A stretch of 64,000 bases of DNA from Cladochytrium replicatum (GCA_025526935.1 JAHLKD010000130.1:54580-118579), one strand, 5' to 3'; counted from the stretch's first letter, positions 43,436-55,967 are shown. Notes: a model not told the origin generated them from the sequence alone. Program-made: numbers and translations.

Positions 43436-43900
43436 ACTGCTCCATTGTTACAAGCGTTTTGTGGCGGGTGATGTGTTCACAGGATTAGCCGTTCCTGATC
43501 CACGAGGAAGGAACGAATCGGCGAAAGAAGCTCTCGAAACTTTCAGAGAATCTTAATGCTCCAGCAGAAGCTCGCTCATGTACACCGGTTTGATCCTCAC
43601 CGCGGCACCATGACCTTGTGCATCCACTCAGTAAGCAGCGCTAATGCACAACAGAACACATGCTGAGGGAAGACCATGCTTCTCTCAGCATGGATGGCGG
43701 TAACTTGAATACCAACATATGAGATTTCGACAGTCCGTTAAGATCTCTGTCCTCTAATTCCTGGCAACAGAAATCGCTTTCCTTTCGATAATCCACTTTA
43801 CCAGCCTTTATGTTTACATTTATTCAAAACAAGCAACTAGTAATGAATGAGCGTGCAGTGTCCTAATCATATGCACATGGACGATAGTGATGACAGTACG
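43436..43900. other. Intergenic, with a short CAGTAAGCAGCG repeat
   Basis: The motif ACTCAGTAAGCAGCG occurs at about 43626 and, as ATTCAGTAAGCAGCG, at 43388, 240 bp apart. It may mark another eroded segment of the tandem duplication. No gene recognised. Confidence 0.4.
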
Positions 43901-45599
43901 TTACTCCGTTTCCTCTCAAATTCAAGAATTGAGCCGTAAGTCATATCTATCATTCACCATCAAAACTCATTGGGTAACTTGCAAAGATAACTTTTCCAAA
44001 AGGAAACTCACCTGCATTCCCAACGAAGAGGCTATCCGCTTCACCAGGCGTAAAACCAAACCCAGCAATCTCCCCGAAAAAGTCCAGTACCTGTGATGGG
44101 TATCCCTCGCTGCCACCAGAGTAGGGGGTAGCTGCTTTTGGGACGAACGGAGCTGTCATGTCGAACACGTGTACAAAGTCTGCGGCTTCGGCCATGGCAA
44201 GTAGCGTGCCGTCGTCGGAGAAGCGGATCGAGCGGATTGCGCCTATTTTACCCTTGAGGACGCAATATGCTTTGGACATGTTTCGTGTGTCGTAGAGTCT
44301 ACATGTCATGTCTTTACAATCGCAAGGTTTGTATCAGGAAATCGGAAGGGAGCCGGTCTGTGTTAGACGTACCTTGATTCCCAGTTGCGATGATGTGGCC
44401 TGTTGGACTCCAAGCACAGGCGAACGAGAAGTCGAAATGTCCCGACAAGCTCGTTATCTTTTCGCCCGACTCCGCGTCGACGAGAAGAGATTCCTTATGG
44501 TCTCCCGCAATGACCAAAAGCCGCTTGTCTGGACTGAGGGCTGTGCACTGTGATTTACCAGACAAAACACTCCATCAGAATTTCCAAATGTTAATTTCAC
44601 ATTCGCTCACATTCACAGCAAAATCAAAGGCAAACTCGTTTGTGATCTTTGCTGATACAAGATCCATTATCCGTGCTCGATTATCATTCGAAGATACGAT
44701 GGCGGAGAGCGTGCCCGATCGAGACTTTGCAATGTCGATGTGGTTGGTAATGCCATTTTCGCTCTTTGTGAATGCCCCTTTCTGAATTGCTGGTGCTGCT
44801 TGGTTCTTGTTTCTGCTGGTGTTTCTGCTTGTGCTGGTGATTGATTTGCTGAGAGAGTCTGAGGAAGGAGATTCGTTGAGGTAGAATGGTTCCGACGGCT
44901 GGAATATGTTGCGGTAGATGTACTCGCCGCCGAAGCCACCGATTAGGAGGACGCCGTGTTTGGCAGCCATCGTGGAAACTTTTACGAAACCCATCTCATG
45001 TTCTCTGAGTTGGAGTGCAGTTGTCGAGGTGCGGGCAAGGGTACACCAATGACGCACAGTTGTATCGTCTGAACAAGAGAGCTAAAATAACCATTTACAT
45101 ACCCATTCAGCATCCTTGATAACTTACATGTGTAGAAGACGTCGTTTTTGGATGTGGGCCAGAGCAAGTTTCGGAGTTGGAAGTGATCAATGGAACATTT
45201 GTCCCGCATTTTTGTGTAGCGGAATTTGTAGAACTCGCGTGACTGATCGACCAGTGCAACATTTTGAGCAAGGTCGCGGATCTCTGCATCTTCTCTGTCG
45301 CAGTTTCTGAAGTTTTGGTAGTGTGCCATGCGGTTGTCTCTGAAGCTTTCTCTGGTCATAGGCAGTGTTGACCAGTCGATACCTTGGATATCTGGAAATC
45401 AAGGAGCATTATTCGGTTGTTGTTGGTGTAGTGCTTGGTCTGGTACCTTTGCCCATGGCTACATCACGAGCGGTAACGTGGAGAGGTTTTGGCGCATCGA
45501 AAGTCTGGCAAGAGGTCAGAGACAGTACAAATAAGCGAGAATATTTACACTGACCGTGTCATCGATATCGTCCTCGTAGTCTGATTCCATAAAGTCCAT
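43901..45599 (-). CDS. WD40-repeat protein of a conserved fungal family
   Basis: Exons: complement of 43901..43914, 44012..44311, 44373..44547, 44611..45068, 45128..45391, 45448..45504 and 45551..45599. All junctions are in phase except that the last acceptor has two options. It begins MDFMESDYEDDIDDT. It then has IQGIDWSTLPMTRESFRDNR, FRNCDREDAEIRDLAQNVAL and REFYKFRYTKMRDKCSIDHF, a signature N-terminal region shared by an uncharacterised group of fungal WD proteins (S. pombe C2A9.03 type, from memory). WD blades follow: VRHWCTLA, GVLLIGGFGGEYIY, RARIMDLVSAKITN, LLVIAGDHKESLLVDAESGE, FDFSFACAWSPTGHIIATG, CRLYDTRN and VHVFDMTAPF. A Ser/Asn-rich insert sits within a blade (SDSLSKSITSTSRNTSRNKN). 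Function is unknown. The gene is divergent from the SH3-RA gene with 310 bp between starts. Confidence 0.85.
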
Positions 45600-45909
45600 A
45601 GTGTTCCACAAGTATTTTGAATCTGTCGTGTGATGATTTTAAATTTGATTTGTGGTTGTGGACCTGTGGTTTTGTGATGGTGTGCTGCTACAAAAGCGGT
45701 TCTGCAACTACTAGCAGGCTTGCTATCAAGCCACACTCCTAACTGTGGCAGTGCACAGCTGTTGGGCAAGACGACGAGCTGTTGTTGTCGTTGTCATTAG
45801 GCTTTAATCGGCAGCGAGCGTGTGTATTGTGTGTGTAGTGGGCGATTGATCGGTGAAAGTACTCGGAACCGGCTGCTATCTAAGTGAATTCCCGACGATC
45901 CACGGAAAG

Positions 45910-48900
45910 ATGGCCACTCAAATCGCAGAACAACCGCAACAACACCAAAACCACCAGCTGTACTACGACCCTCAAAGTCACTCCATTACCTACGCAAACA
46001 ATGCCTCAATGCAATACGATGCTGCTCAGGACCCCTCGATGTCGCAGCAGGCTATAGATGGTGTGAATGGACAAATACCTGCAATGGTGGTGGACGACAC
46101 AGAAAACGATGAGGACCACATTGACTTCTCGAACGTTTACGCGCTCCATACCTTTGTTGCAAACTTGGAGGGCCAAGTGTGCGTGTTGAAGGGTGATTCG
46201 TTGGAACTCTTGGACGACTCAAACTCTTACTGGTGGCTCGTCAAATGTATAAAAACAGACGAAATCGGTTATATACCCGCCGAAAACGTAGAGGTAAGGT
46301 CCCTCAAGGACCCTGGGTCTTTCTTGTTCTTTTTTGAACTGAATTTTGCTCTTGTTCAGACTCCATTCGAGCGACTGGCACGGCTCAACCGTCAACGCAA
46401 CATTGAGATTTCTGCCCCAAATAGTGAGGAAATATTGAATACCGACAACCCCGAGCACCTGTCATATGCCCTCACCCAATACGATTCAATGACCGCATTT
46501 CCAAGAAAGCCCAACACACGCGGTGTAAACATCATTTTCGCTGAACTTCCTCTGTCTGTTCACCCCACAGAGTACGACGATGATGACGATGAGTACGAGT
46601 CCGACGAAGATGTTCCTGGGAATGCGACAGGGCTCCAGAACAGTGAGAACCCACTCATGGGTTCGCGTTCAAATTCACAACCTGGACCTTCTGATCGTTC
46701 CGAAGGCGGTGGGTTTGGCTTTATGGGCAAGAAAACGAACAATTCTTCAATTGCAAGGGTCACCATTGGTCAAAGCTTCATTAAGGTACACATCATGTAA
46801 CAGAAGCCTGGACTTTGTGATTAATTACAATTTGTTAGCGCATCCTCGGTGGAGGTAAAGTCAAGAAGCAACCACCACCGTTCAACACCGAAGTCCAACG
46901 CCAGGGATCGATTACGTCGCTCAACTCTGATAGTTCTTCTGACACCTCGTCTCTTAATGGCGGAGCGTCGAAAGGTCCCGGGCAGGAGCCCATCAACGTT
47001 GTTCGTATTTTCGCCGGAAATGTTGATCTTAAGGCAACTTTCAAGACCGTCGCACTCACAAAGAGCATGACTGTGGGCGAACTCCTTAATGCTTCACTCC
47101 GCCGATTCAGAGTACCCGAAACAAGCATCAACGAATATTACGTCTCTGTTCTACACATGGACTCGTGTACGTGCTTGGTTGATTGTTTCTTGTGTTATCG
47201 CTTTTCTAAGTCTCGTTACAGTGGAGCGCAGACTCAAAGAAGCAGACGTGGTCTACGAACTTCTTGACTCCCTCCGACACCGACAACTCCCTGGAGTTAA
47301 TGTTGCAGCCATGTCCAGGGTTTTCAAAGGCGACCCTTCTTCGCGAGTTGCTGCCTCCGTGCAAGTCAACGACGACAACATCATTCGCTTCATTGTCAAT
47401 AAGAAGCTGAACATCTTTGAAAAATCATTCCACCTTGTCCGTGTAGTCTCGTACGACGAATCAGACCCCAGCGGAAAGATTCGGACGTATAAGACAATCG
47501 GAATTAAGGAGAACATTGATGTCGCGGAGGTTGTAGAGCTTGCGATCAAGAAGTTCAAGTTTACGGTCAGCAACGAGCCGGTGTACAATGGTGGCCGCGA
47601 GGGAGTCATCGAGTACTTCCTTGCAACGCGTGTGAAGAATGTCGACACTCTGCGGCAAATGAACGAGAAAATCTATGACATTTTGCTGTTCCAAGAAGAG
47701 TCGCCTGACGAGGTTGATCTGGTGCTGCTAAAGGACTGGGTCCCCATGGATGCACGGGCAGTAGGATATCAACATGTTCCCCTCCAACACCAGCAACTGC
47801 AACAGCTTCAACAACAGCCCATGGCCATGGAGCATGAACCCGCCCAACAACAACAACATTGGGATCTTGGGGCACGGCAAAGGACCTTTGAACAGCAGCA
47901 ACAGCAACAGCAGCCGCCAATGCAGGTGCAGCTGCAACTTCCTGTCACACAGCAGTCTGGATCTGCGTCTCCACTCAAGACTTCTCTCATGGACGATCCG
48001 GAGATCAACAGCATACTTAAATCAAAGGATACATTCACATTCCTTAATGAGTTCCCCACAGCTGGGAATGCTGCGGTTGCTGAGGATGTCAATGCTCGGT
48101 CGACAGAGGAGCTTTCTATGAGTACAAGCACTGTTGCCACATCTACCCCTGCACCTCCTCCCCAAGGAGGAATTCTGATGCTTTCTGGTACTGCGGAACC
48201 CGCGGTAGGGTACGTTGCTCCCCGGGGAGCTTCACTTGTTGCGTCGAAAATCGCAGCCAATGGCAGCCCCCCGATCGCAAACGCGAACGGCAAAACCGTT
48301 CCCGCTCCCGAACCCAGCCCTCCCATAGCCGCTGCTCCCACCACACCCTCGCCTGCGACTTCACCACCCGCCACCATCACAACAACCGCGTCCGGCAACC
48401 CGCTCAAACAGAATCTGCTCAATATGGAGGAATACCTCAACGAAATGATCAAGACGGACCCTGCCAAAATGAACGTTCACGAATCCGCTCCATCCGTCAA
48501 CGGATCCATGGACCGACCGGTCTCAGCGTACTCTGAAGCCACAACGCCGCGAACAGAAGAGTACAACGACAACGGCCTGAACGAGCTCCTCCGCAAGCCA
48601 ACCACCAACTCACTCTACTCCATCGCCCCAGCGTCGATGCAACCCCCCACGAGCCGCGGCTCGAACGGGCAGCAAGCCAACCGGGAGCGCTGGAGCGGGC
48701 ACTCGAGCCGGTCGAGTTTGAAAGATATTTACCAGGAGCTCGAGGCAGATCTGAACGCGAGCTTGGCTGCGTCGAATATGCCAATGCCGGCGAACGCGAT
48801 TGCGGCGAGGGATAAGAGGCGACCTAGTCATGCGTCGATTGTGAGCAGGAAGAGCGATGGGGAGGGGAGTGTGAGCGGGACGATTGGGAGGAACATTCGG

Positions 48901-49107
48901 GAGGGGCAAACGGATTCGGCGATTGTGTTGGAAAAGTTTAAGGACGCGGAGAACCTGTTGAGTAATATGCAGAGAGTAAGTGTATCCTTGCGTTTAGTGT
49001 GAAGTCATCTGACAGGCGTATGTATTTGTTAGGATCTGGACCAGCTGGTTTCGGTTGCGATCAGCGCTTTCGGCGCTGACATCAAATCGGAAGTTCCCTC
49101 CATTTGA
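45910..49107 (+). CDS. SH3 plus Ras-association protein, Bud14/Tea4-like
   Basis: Exons 45910..46293, 46360..46785, 46839..47166, 47222..48975 and 49033..49107, 988 residues, all in phase. After a Gln-rich start, the SH3 domain reads VYALHTFVANLEGQVCVLKG, DSLELLDDSNSYWWLVK and IGYIPAENVETPFERLARLN. That last extension resembles the polarity proteins Bud14 and Tea4. An acidic patch (EYDDDDDEYESDED) follows, then INVVRIFAGNVDLKATFKTV and SMTVGELLNASLRRFRV. A second block of similar type (DNIIRFIVNKKLNIFEKSFH) with VVELAIKKFKF is ubiquitin-fold, Ras-association-like. The C-terminal half is Gln/Pro/Ser-rich and disordered and ends IKSEVPSI. It probably links GTPases or phosphatase to polarised growth sites; this is inference from domain order. 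Confidence 0.85.
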
Positions 49108-50062
49108 ATCACTTGAATTCTAATTTTCTTTTAATCAAAGACAACGTTGGTGCACTTAGTTCGCTGTGCTAGTTACAGTGTACGAAGCCTTGCTTAAAGT
49201 ATTTTCGTCGTTTCTCAATCATTTCCCTCATTTGTATCAAACCTGTTTTGCAGTTCCCGCCAGGTCTGCGCTCCCATTTCACTTCTCACACATCTCGCAT
49301 ATTCTAACCGATTCGAGGCGGAAAAAACAACCTTCTGAGCCCATTACTCCCAGCTTTTTATCCATTTAGACAATCATCAAACTGAGAGACTACCCTGGCG
49401 TTGCTCCCAACGTAAAACGTTTGGACGAACTCGATCCCTACCCTTTCTTTCCTGGGCTGCGGCTGGTGACGCAGCTTGGCTCAAAACCCTTTCCTTTCGT
49501 CTCCTTTCTAGTTGTTTGTGTGTGGTTTTTGCAGTGTTTGCAGGAAATTATTTTTTAATGTGTTTTATGTCTGGTTTGCATTGTGTTAGTATTCTCAGTT
49601 GTTGCTGACAAGTTCTAATTCGAAGCCAATATGGACTCGAGTGGTGGTATTTGCAACGGTGGCAGGCTGTTTCAGCAGGCTATGATGTGATCATGATATT
49701 AGTGAAAATCACTTCGTTTTGAAAGTCCGTGATGAGCACCTTTACATGACCAACTCGTAACGATGCATCTGTGTTGGTGGGTTGCTCATCGCGCTACCAG
49801 TCCTGTACTCTCGCATCACGGATCACACTGTCGAGGACGCAGAAAAGACTCTGGCCTCCACTGATCCCGAATACGATGCGGTTGCCCAACCAAAGCGGTC
49901 TGAGTTTCCAGTGGTTGGATTCAAACTGTGTTTTAAAGTTTTGCTACGTTACTCTGTCTGGTTTTAGGTCAGTTTTCTATGCTATTCGAAACTCTTGCAA
50001 ATAAGAGGATCAGTCCACCAAAAAAAATGGTATCGTTTTAAAAACTAGGAAAGAATACTTTG
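49108..50062. other. Intergenic, no gene recognised
   Basis: 3' flank of the SH3-RA gene, T-rich. Remains of the N-lobe of the kinase fragment that follows were looked for and not found. Confidence 0.45.
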
Positions 50063-50480
50063 ATTTGATGGACGCTTTGTTCAACGCCATCATACGTGTT
50101 CGCGACGCCTTCCAAACTACAGATAGCTACTATATCGCGTTGGAACTCGCCGCCGGCGGAGTGCTATTTGATCGCATTGCGATGAGTGGCCGGTTCACGG
50201 AGAAGGATGAAGGTGTTTTGCTGTACTCGGTTGTCGACGCCCTCGCAATGCTGCATGACCACGACACTGTAAGTAAACGGATGATCTCTGAAGTTTGCCA
50301 TGCTAATGTACTGAGATCCTCAAGGTGCATCATGATTTGAAGCCCGACAAAATCATGTTCAAAACAAAAGCGCCAAACTCCCAGATCGTAATGATGGATT
50401 TTGGCGTCGCAGTAACCGTGTATGGGATGAGCTCCTTCGAACTAATATCGTCGGTACGCCAAGATATTCAGGTAAGCGGA
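50063..50480 (+). pseudogene. CaM-kinase-like fragment lacking the ATP-binding lobe
   Basis: The plus strand reads VRDAFQTTDSYYIALELAAG, GVLFDRIAMSGRFTEKDEG and VLLYSVVDALAMLHDHD. After an intron of about 50 nt comes VHHDLKPDKIMFKTKAPNSQ then IVMMDFGVAV. This is the C-lobe start of a CAMK-group kinase. The catalytic loop is HHDLKPDK instead of HRDLKPEN, the DFG is kept, and the activation segment (IVGTPRYS) continues one base out of frame. The glycine loop and catalytic Lys region are missing upstream, where only MDALFNAII-like residues precede. It cannot encode an active kinase. Confidence 0.65.
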
Positions 50481-51689
50481 GGTTTCTTGGTGACATGTTG
50501 CTCGTAAGATACCCGCTGTACAAAACAAATCTGTCGGGAGCTGAAGAGTTAGAATTGTGTCAGCTTTCACCAAGAAAACCTAACCTGAAACACGTACGTG
50601 CGAAGAGGCAAGGAGAATCACGCTTCTCCGGGACAACACTTTTGATAGTGACCTTTGGCCATGTTTGCCCTGCAGTAGAAAACGCAGCCACAGAGCCGAT
50701 AGCCGGAGCAGTGTCGCGGGAGGTGCCTCCATTGCCGACTTTGTAAAAACCACCAGCCATCACAGCAAGAGAAGTCGTGGGGTTGTACGCGGCTGTAGAG
50801 TACAGGTCATTTACGTAAACCCTTCCACCAAGAACCCATTCCTTTCTAGGTGGAGGATAGTAAAGGAAAGTTTGGTTGGCGAATGCGGCCGGCGAACCTC
50901 TCGCGTGAAGTGATACGCTCGAAATCGATCAGGAGATTGAGGCTAGGCGGTATCGACGACTGGAGCACGGCGGAGGTAAACCTCGTGGTCAAGTTCCTGA
51001 GCGATGAGAGTCCCCGTGCTCAGGGGGGCCCGAGATCGATCGGTCGCCTATCGACGCGGAATTGTGCGCGCATTTGGAGAGGTTGGTGTGGAACGTGGGG
51101 TCGTTGGAGATCGTGTCAAGTAAGAGGTGGAAGGATATGGATTTGAAGAAAGTGGTAGAGGGTTGACGAAGAAGGTCGCCGGTCCTGGACGGAGGGTTGC
51201 TGTAGAGTGTGAGTTGTGATGTTTGAACATGACATCAAACCAACCACTTGTAAATATGTGTAATCATGGACTGAGTGAGTTTGTTAACGTCCAGCAGAAT
51301 TGGGTTATCATCACACCTCCACCATTTAATTTGAAGCAAGATTAGCGGGGAGGAAAAGGTGCTCGTCGTCGGTGTGTTGCCAACACCCGCTGCACACATA
51401 ACACATAAAACGGAAACGAGCAAATGGGCAGTGAGATAGTAAGTTTGAAAAAATGAGTGGACAAAGACATAATGGAAGAGAAGATAAAAGAACGATTGAA
51501 GAAGGATAATGTGACATCTCGTAAGAAGAATCAGTCTTTCCAATACTATCCATACCAATTGTCGAGCATCTAAGTACGGCTGAAACGAATATCAAACTGT
51601 TCAAATGCTGACAAGCACCAGACCAAAGCCCAACAATAGAAACCCAAAGGTACCGCATAAAGGAAACCGCTTTTTCATTCCTTATTTTG

Positions 51690-51975
51690 TCGAGAAAACT
51701 CGAACGCTACCATCCCAGCTCGCTGTAGTCCAGCCCACTTGCTGCGAACGCAACAACCTCCCGCACCTGCGCACAATCACCTCCGAGCCTAACCGGCGCA
51801 TTCCCCGACTCAACGTCATTCCCAAGAGCAATCTGATCTGTGCTCCCACCTGAGAAAACCGTAGACCTGCGATCACGGTCCAGCGCAGCCAGCCCCTACA
51901 CCTCACCCTTATGATCTTTCAGCACCCACTTCGTGGTAGCGTTCACAACATTCCAGATCCGCATGCTATGTACAA
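51690..51975 (-). pseudogene. WD40-repeat fragment with internal stops
   Basis: Minus-strand sequence reads GIWNVVNATTKWVLKDHKGE, a stop, GLAALDRDRRSTVFSGGSTD and, after frame change, ASWDGSVRVFSTK before TAA. Three WD-type half-blades, one TAG and one frameshift are visible. It has no detectable relation in sequence to the intact WD40 gene at 43.9-45.6 kb. Confidence 0.45.
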
Positions 51976-52509
51976 ATCGGTCCCTGCTTGGCGTGCGTGT
52001 GTATGACTCGACTCTTCGCACGATGGCCGGTTTGGTGCAACCTTCCCACGCCCATATCTGTTGGCATCAATAACCCAAACGAATCCCCAAAATTCTCCCA
52101 GTTCTTGTGGTTGTGGAATCCTCAGTATATGTTCATGTTTGATGATGAGAGCTTGAATGCTGGGAGGGCCATCTTTCACAAATACCGGAACCAACTTGCG
52201 CACCCAGTCAATATCTGACTTCCTCTTCCAATATCATGCTGGCACACCAGCCGCCGAACCCAATCTTTTGACAAACCCATAACGTCGCCAATGTCAATCA
52301 TCCCGACTTGAGTGAGCACCACGGACAATGATTAAAACCAGACTGCAACCACTGCAACTGGATCTCCTTTCACACCGGAGGTCCTACGAATCTCACTAAC
52401 GTACCGACCGTCCGTTCCAGTATCCACTTTTCCGTTCTCCGCTTCGCTTCGACTCTTCTTTTGTCCTAATAGTTATCAAATCCCTCCAATTCCAATTCCT
52501 TCTACTTAT

Positions 52510-53637
52510 TTGTTGTCTGGTCTTGCTCACATGACACCAGGTTCCGACGCGCCTTTCCCAAAACGCGATCGGAAATTGCACGTAGCACCATCCTTGAACC
52601 TACCTTGCTTCACACTCATCATGGAAGCGGTCGCTGGCATTAGCGTCGTGACGAACTTTTTCCTCGTTGTTGGATTCTGTTCAAACAATCCGGCAGAAAC
52701 AAGAAGGTCAGCGCGATTGCAGTGGGAACGGGACCCAGATCATCGCACATTGGTCTGTGAAGTCTCGATCAATCAACCTGTATCGAGACGTGAAGTCCGA
52801 GAACGAGCGCTTGTCGACCCATGAAGTGGATCTTGATCCTTCTCCAAACGAAGATCTTGGAGGTGCGTGCGGTCCAGCGACCGGTGCGAGTGCGGTTGCC
52901 ACAGGTGAAAAGGCACCAATGGAAACGGGCGGAAGTGGGGGTCCCGCAGCTTCTCGGATAAGCGAACTCCAGAAGTCGAGAGCGCACGAAAACACTCGGC
53001 TTCCATTCTCTGGCTGTGAAGCGGGAGGACATAGCTCCATGTCTGCTTGCGGAGCAGATTCTTCTACGCCCATGGGACACCTGCTTGTGAGACGTCTTTG
53101 GTGGTCTTGGACGTCTCAATCAGCTACTCTGGGCTGAAACCTGAAAAGATTCCTGAGCAAGCTCGGCCTGAGACTGGAGAAGCCTGTCTTAGGTGCTCCT
53201 CAGCTCTGCCCGAAGTCCCGCTTCTGGTGGAGTGGGCTTCGCACCGAAGCGCGGATTTCTCGGAGACCAATCGGGCAATCTCCCCAAGTAGCTTCGAGGA
53301 CGTTCGAGAATTTTATGTCGACGAGGAAGACTTGCATCAGAGTCGCCGACGGCGCATCGATATTGAGGCTCCGATTACGGCAACCGCGAGCCAGCAGCCC
53401 TCCGAGGGAACACTTCCCCTCCAAGCTTAACCGATCAGGATTCGAGCACAGGGAGTGTAAACGAGGGGGATACGGGAAGCACTTCCACTTCTTCTCGTGT
53501 CACAGCGCGCCGGTTTGGACTGGGACCAAGGTACTACCGCGCTTTCAGGAAACACTGAGCAGGGGAACGGTTCCTCCTCGGTACTCCCGGACAAATTAAT
53601 CTTCGGATCTCTGGCCGGCGAGTTCTTCGACAATGGG
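52510..53637 (+). other. Coding-like but disrupted stretch, unknown
   Basis: Successive plus frames show protein-like composition: a hydrophobic helix VAGISVVTNFFLVVGFC followed by basic residues, then Gly/Ala/Ser-rich and Glu/Pro-rich parts (EDLGGACGPATGASAVATGE; IPEQARPETGEACL), FEDVREFYVDEEDLHQSRRR, and SSTGSVNEGDTGSTSTSS. It could be one type-I membrane protein with a disordered tail broken by frameshifts, or several exons. No family is recognised and no consistent splice model was found. Confidence 0.3.
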
Positions 53638-53851
53638 TTCCGACTGTTTCTGCGTTTAGGCTCAACGAAGGCAACACCACATCATCCGGGCGGAGGAGGA
53701 GTGCACACCTATACACGCACTGTCGACGTACCTGGCGTGTACGTTGGCGGAGGTAGCGTCCCTGTAGGTTGAAAGTGCAAGCCCAACGGCTGGATGAGAC
53801 CATTTTAGGTGGTGTTTGTCGGCCACAAACAGTCGGACATATGGCAATCTT
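53638..53851 (+). repeat. Duplicated unit, copy 1
   Basis: About 215 bp that recurs at 53977-54204. The shared blocks are CGACTGTTTCTGCG, CACGCACT.TCGA.GTACC, GGCGTGTAC, GGAGGTAGCGT.CC.GTAGG, AAGCCCAACGG, TGGTGTTT.GTCGG and CAATCTTGA. Translated it gives TYTRTVDVPGVYVGGGSVPV. Confidence 0.75.
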
Positions 53852-53976
53852 GACTCCGAGCATGCGAGCTCTAGGCTGTGTGATAACTGAATTTTTTGCT
53901 CATCTTCCACATTCAATGCAGTTTCCTTTTCTTGCTGCTTACCAAGTCACATCTCTTCTTTTCCAGTCAAAAGGAG

Positions 53977-54204
53977 CCGGACTGTTTCTGCGCACAAGCT
54001 CATTCGAAGATGGCACAACCACATCCTTACGGAGGAGGCCTGCGCACCTACACAACCTACACACGCACTTTCGATGTACCTGGCGTGTACTTTGATGGAG
54101 GTAGCGTTCCGGTAGGTTGTAAGTGCGAAGCCCAACGGGTTGGATGGGAGCATTATTGGTGGTGTTTTGTCGGTGCAGGACGGTCGGAAGTAGGACAATC
54201 TTGA
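53977..54204 (+). repeat. Duplicated unit, copy 2, with a short open frame
   Basis: Second unit, 340 bp downstream. It opens with MAQPHPYGGGLRTYTTYTRT, then FDVPGVYFDGGSVPVG, and may donate a GTAGGT splice site at about 54112. It could be the 5' exon of a small unrecognised gene of which copy 1 is a duplicate. Confidence 0.65.
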
Positions 54205-55498
54205 TCGCTGCATGATAGTAAGAGATTGGTTGGTCGTTACATTTCTGAATCTTTTCCTTAAGCTCACGCCCTGCTAGTCTCTCTGCACACAGCCGCTTCA
54301 CTGTTGATTTTGCGATAATCAACCGAAGCCTCCTTCGCTCGACTATTGGGTCTCGTGTTTCATACTCCGGCCGCCGTCGACAACCGTACGCTAATCTCCA
54401 GCAGTATCATCAAATGGCGATGTTTTGCAATAGCGAGGCAACAATCGTTTGATGGGCATCAAGGGAGCTACTCAACCAAGATATCAATTTGGTTGTTTCA
54501 TTTCGCCTGTATCCTGCCTTATCTCCGAAATGATTCCTGGATACATGCTCCATAACATCGGTTTTACGTCAACTCGAGCATCTTAATTCTTTTGGCCGTA
54601 ACCTGATGAACTCCTCGACTAAGAAGTGCAACAACGATCGAGCTCGGCGCATTAAAGCCCCTTTCCAAACCTCCTGGTTGCAGTCCAACACCTTTCCAAT
54701 TTACGCTGGCAGCGCAGAACTGCTCCCTTGGCCTTTCGCTGCGAGATTGTTTCCTATCTCTGCCAAAACCTTTGACGAGGACCTATTGCTGATTTTTGGC
54801 ATGCTCGATCTAGTTAACCATCCGCGAGCGTTCTACGTTTCGAACATCGATCATCATGCGCTTCTGTGGGATGGGATCACTGGCTCCCTGCGTACCTGCA
54901 AATTCTCCAGCGGCTAGAATTGTTGGGCTTTTGAACACCGCTGTGCCAGCCGATAGGATCTTCGAATTAGAAGAGAAGATCAAATCTCTTTCAATCTCTC
55001 TGTTTATCTTTCTTCTACCACACAGCCAGTTACCGTTTTATTTGTTGGAACATTCTGCTCAGTCTGTTACATCGTTACTTGTTTCTAAGGCTTTGTGTTA
55101 CATAACACAGATACCTGCTTCTTAAACTACACAACTTTTTGTCTGTAGTTTTGATTGCTTATCACTTTCACGACCGTTTCTTGAATTCTCACTTTCAGTC
55201 GTAACTTGAATCTGAATCCTTTGTGACCTTGTTGATTACCTTTGCCATTTTGATACATCCATGGGTCTGTCCCAAGTGGCCGCAGAATTCGCCTTTCTGA
55301 TGGCCTCTCCCTTTTGCCTTTAGTGAACCCAACACCAGGACGCAATTTGAATAAACTTTTTCAAAGTTATGTACTTAGAACAGAAAAAGGTAAGACAGTA
55401 AAGACGTTCATTATCCATAGAATTTTTCACTCAAAATGAGTTCCAGCGATCACATCAAAAGTAGAGCTCTTCTTTGCCAGGCGGGCAGCGGTCACTAC
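54205..55498. other. No recognisable gene
   Basis: A plus frame at 54606-54917 (LFPISAKTFDEDLLLIFGML) has no recognised relatives and lacks splice or promoter support. Otherwise AT-rich. Confidence 0.4.
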
Positions 55499-55967
55499 CT
55501 AGCACAGGCTCTGGTTCACCAGACAGGCCGCGGTAGCAGCAGAAACAGCTGCGTAGTAAACCCCGGCGGTCGAGATGCAGGTGTATCTCAAGGGGTTAAG
55601 TGATCCGTACGCACACTTGCATTCAGCAGTTAGGTCGTCCAAAAACTTGTTGTTGCAGCTCTGTTCACCAGATCCAGTACCGGTGAGCTTGCCAAAGCAA
55701 AGGTCGTGGCGAGCGCATGGACCCCTAGGATATTAAGCGTTAGCATATTGCAATTATCAAAGTGTCCGATGCACACCTGAAGTTGGCGGATCCCCACGAG
55801 TCGGGAGATGCAGTACAATAGTCGTGCAGAGATCCTTGACCGGTATACACATATTCAGGTGGAATGGAGACATGACAGTCACGCTTCTCAAGGATGGGAT
55901 TGGCGCACACCGGGAACAATTGGCTGACGAGACCAAGGACAAGGAGGACGAATGGAACTGCTTTCAT
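55499..55967 (-). CDS. Secreted phospholipase-A2-like protein, array member A
   Basis: Exons: complement of 55499..55724 and 55777..55967, 138 residues. The signal peptide MKAVPFVLLVLGLVSQLFPV (cleavage near CAN) is followed by a PILEKR that could be a Kex2-type processing site. Then come HVSIPPEYVYTGQGSLHDYC, the intron, and GPCARHDLCFGKL. Next are EQSCNNKFLDDLTAECKCAY and four or more further cysteines. The C-x-R-H-D box with a later K..F..DL..EC helix is the pattern of the small fungal/bacterial-type secreted PLA2 (His-Asp dyad), which releases fatty acid from phospholipids. A TATAAAAA box lies about 65 nt upstream of the ATG. Enzyme activity is inferred, not shown. Confidence 0.75.

Noticed and set aside
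54606-54917. 103-codon plus frame
   Set aside because: No recognised motif, promoter or splice site, and no relation to neighbouring fragments; treated as chance.
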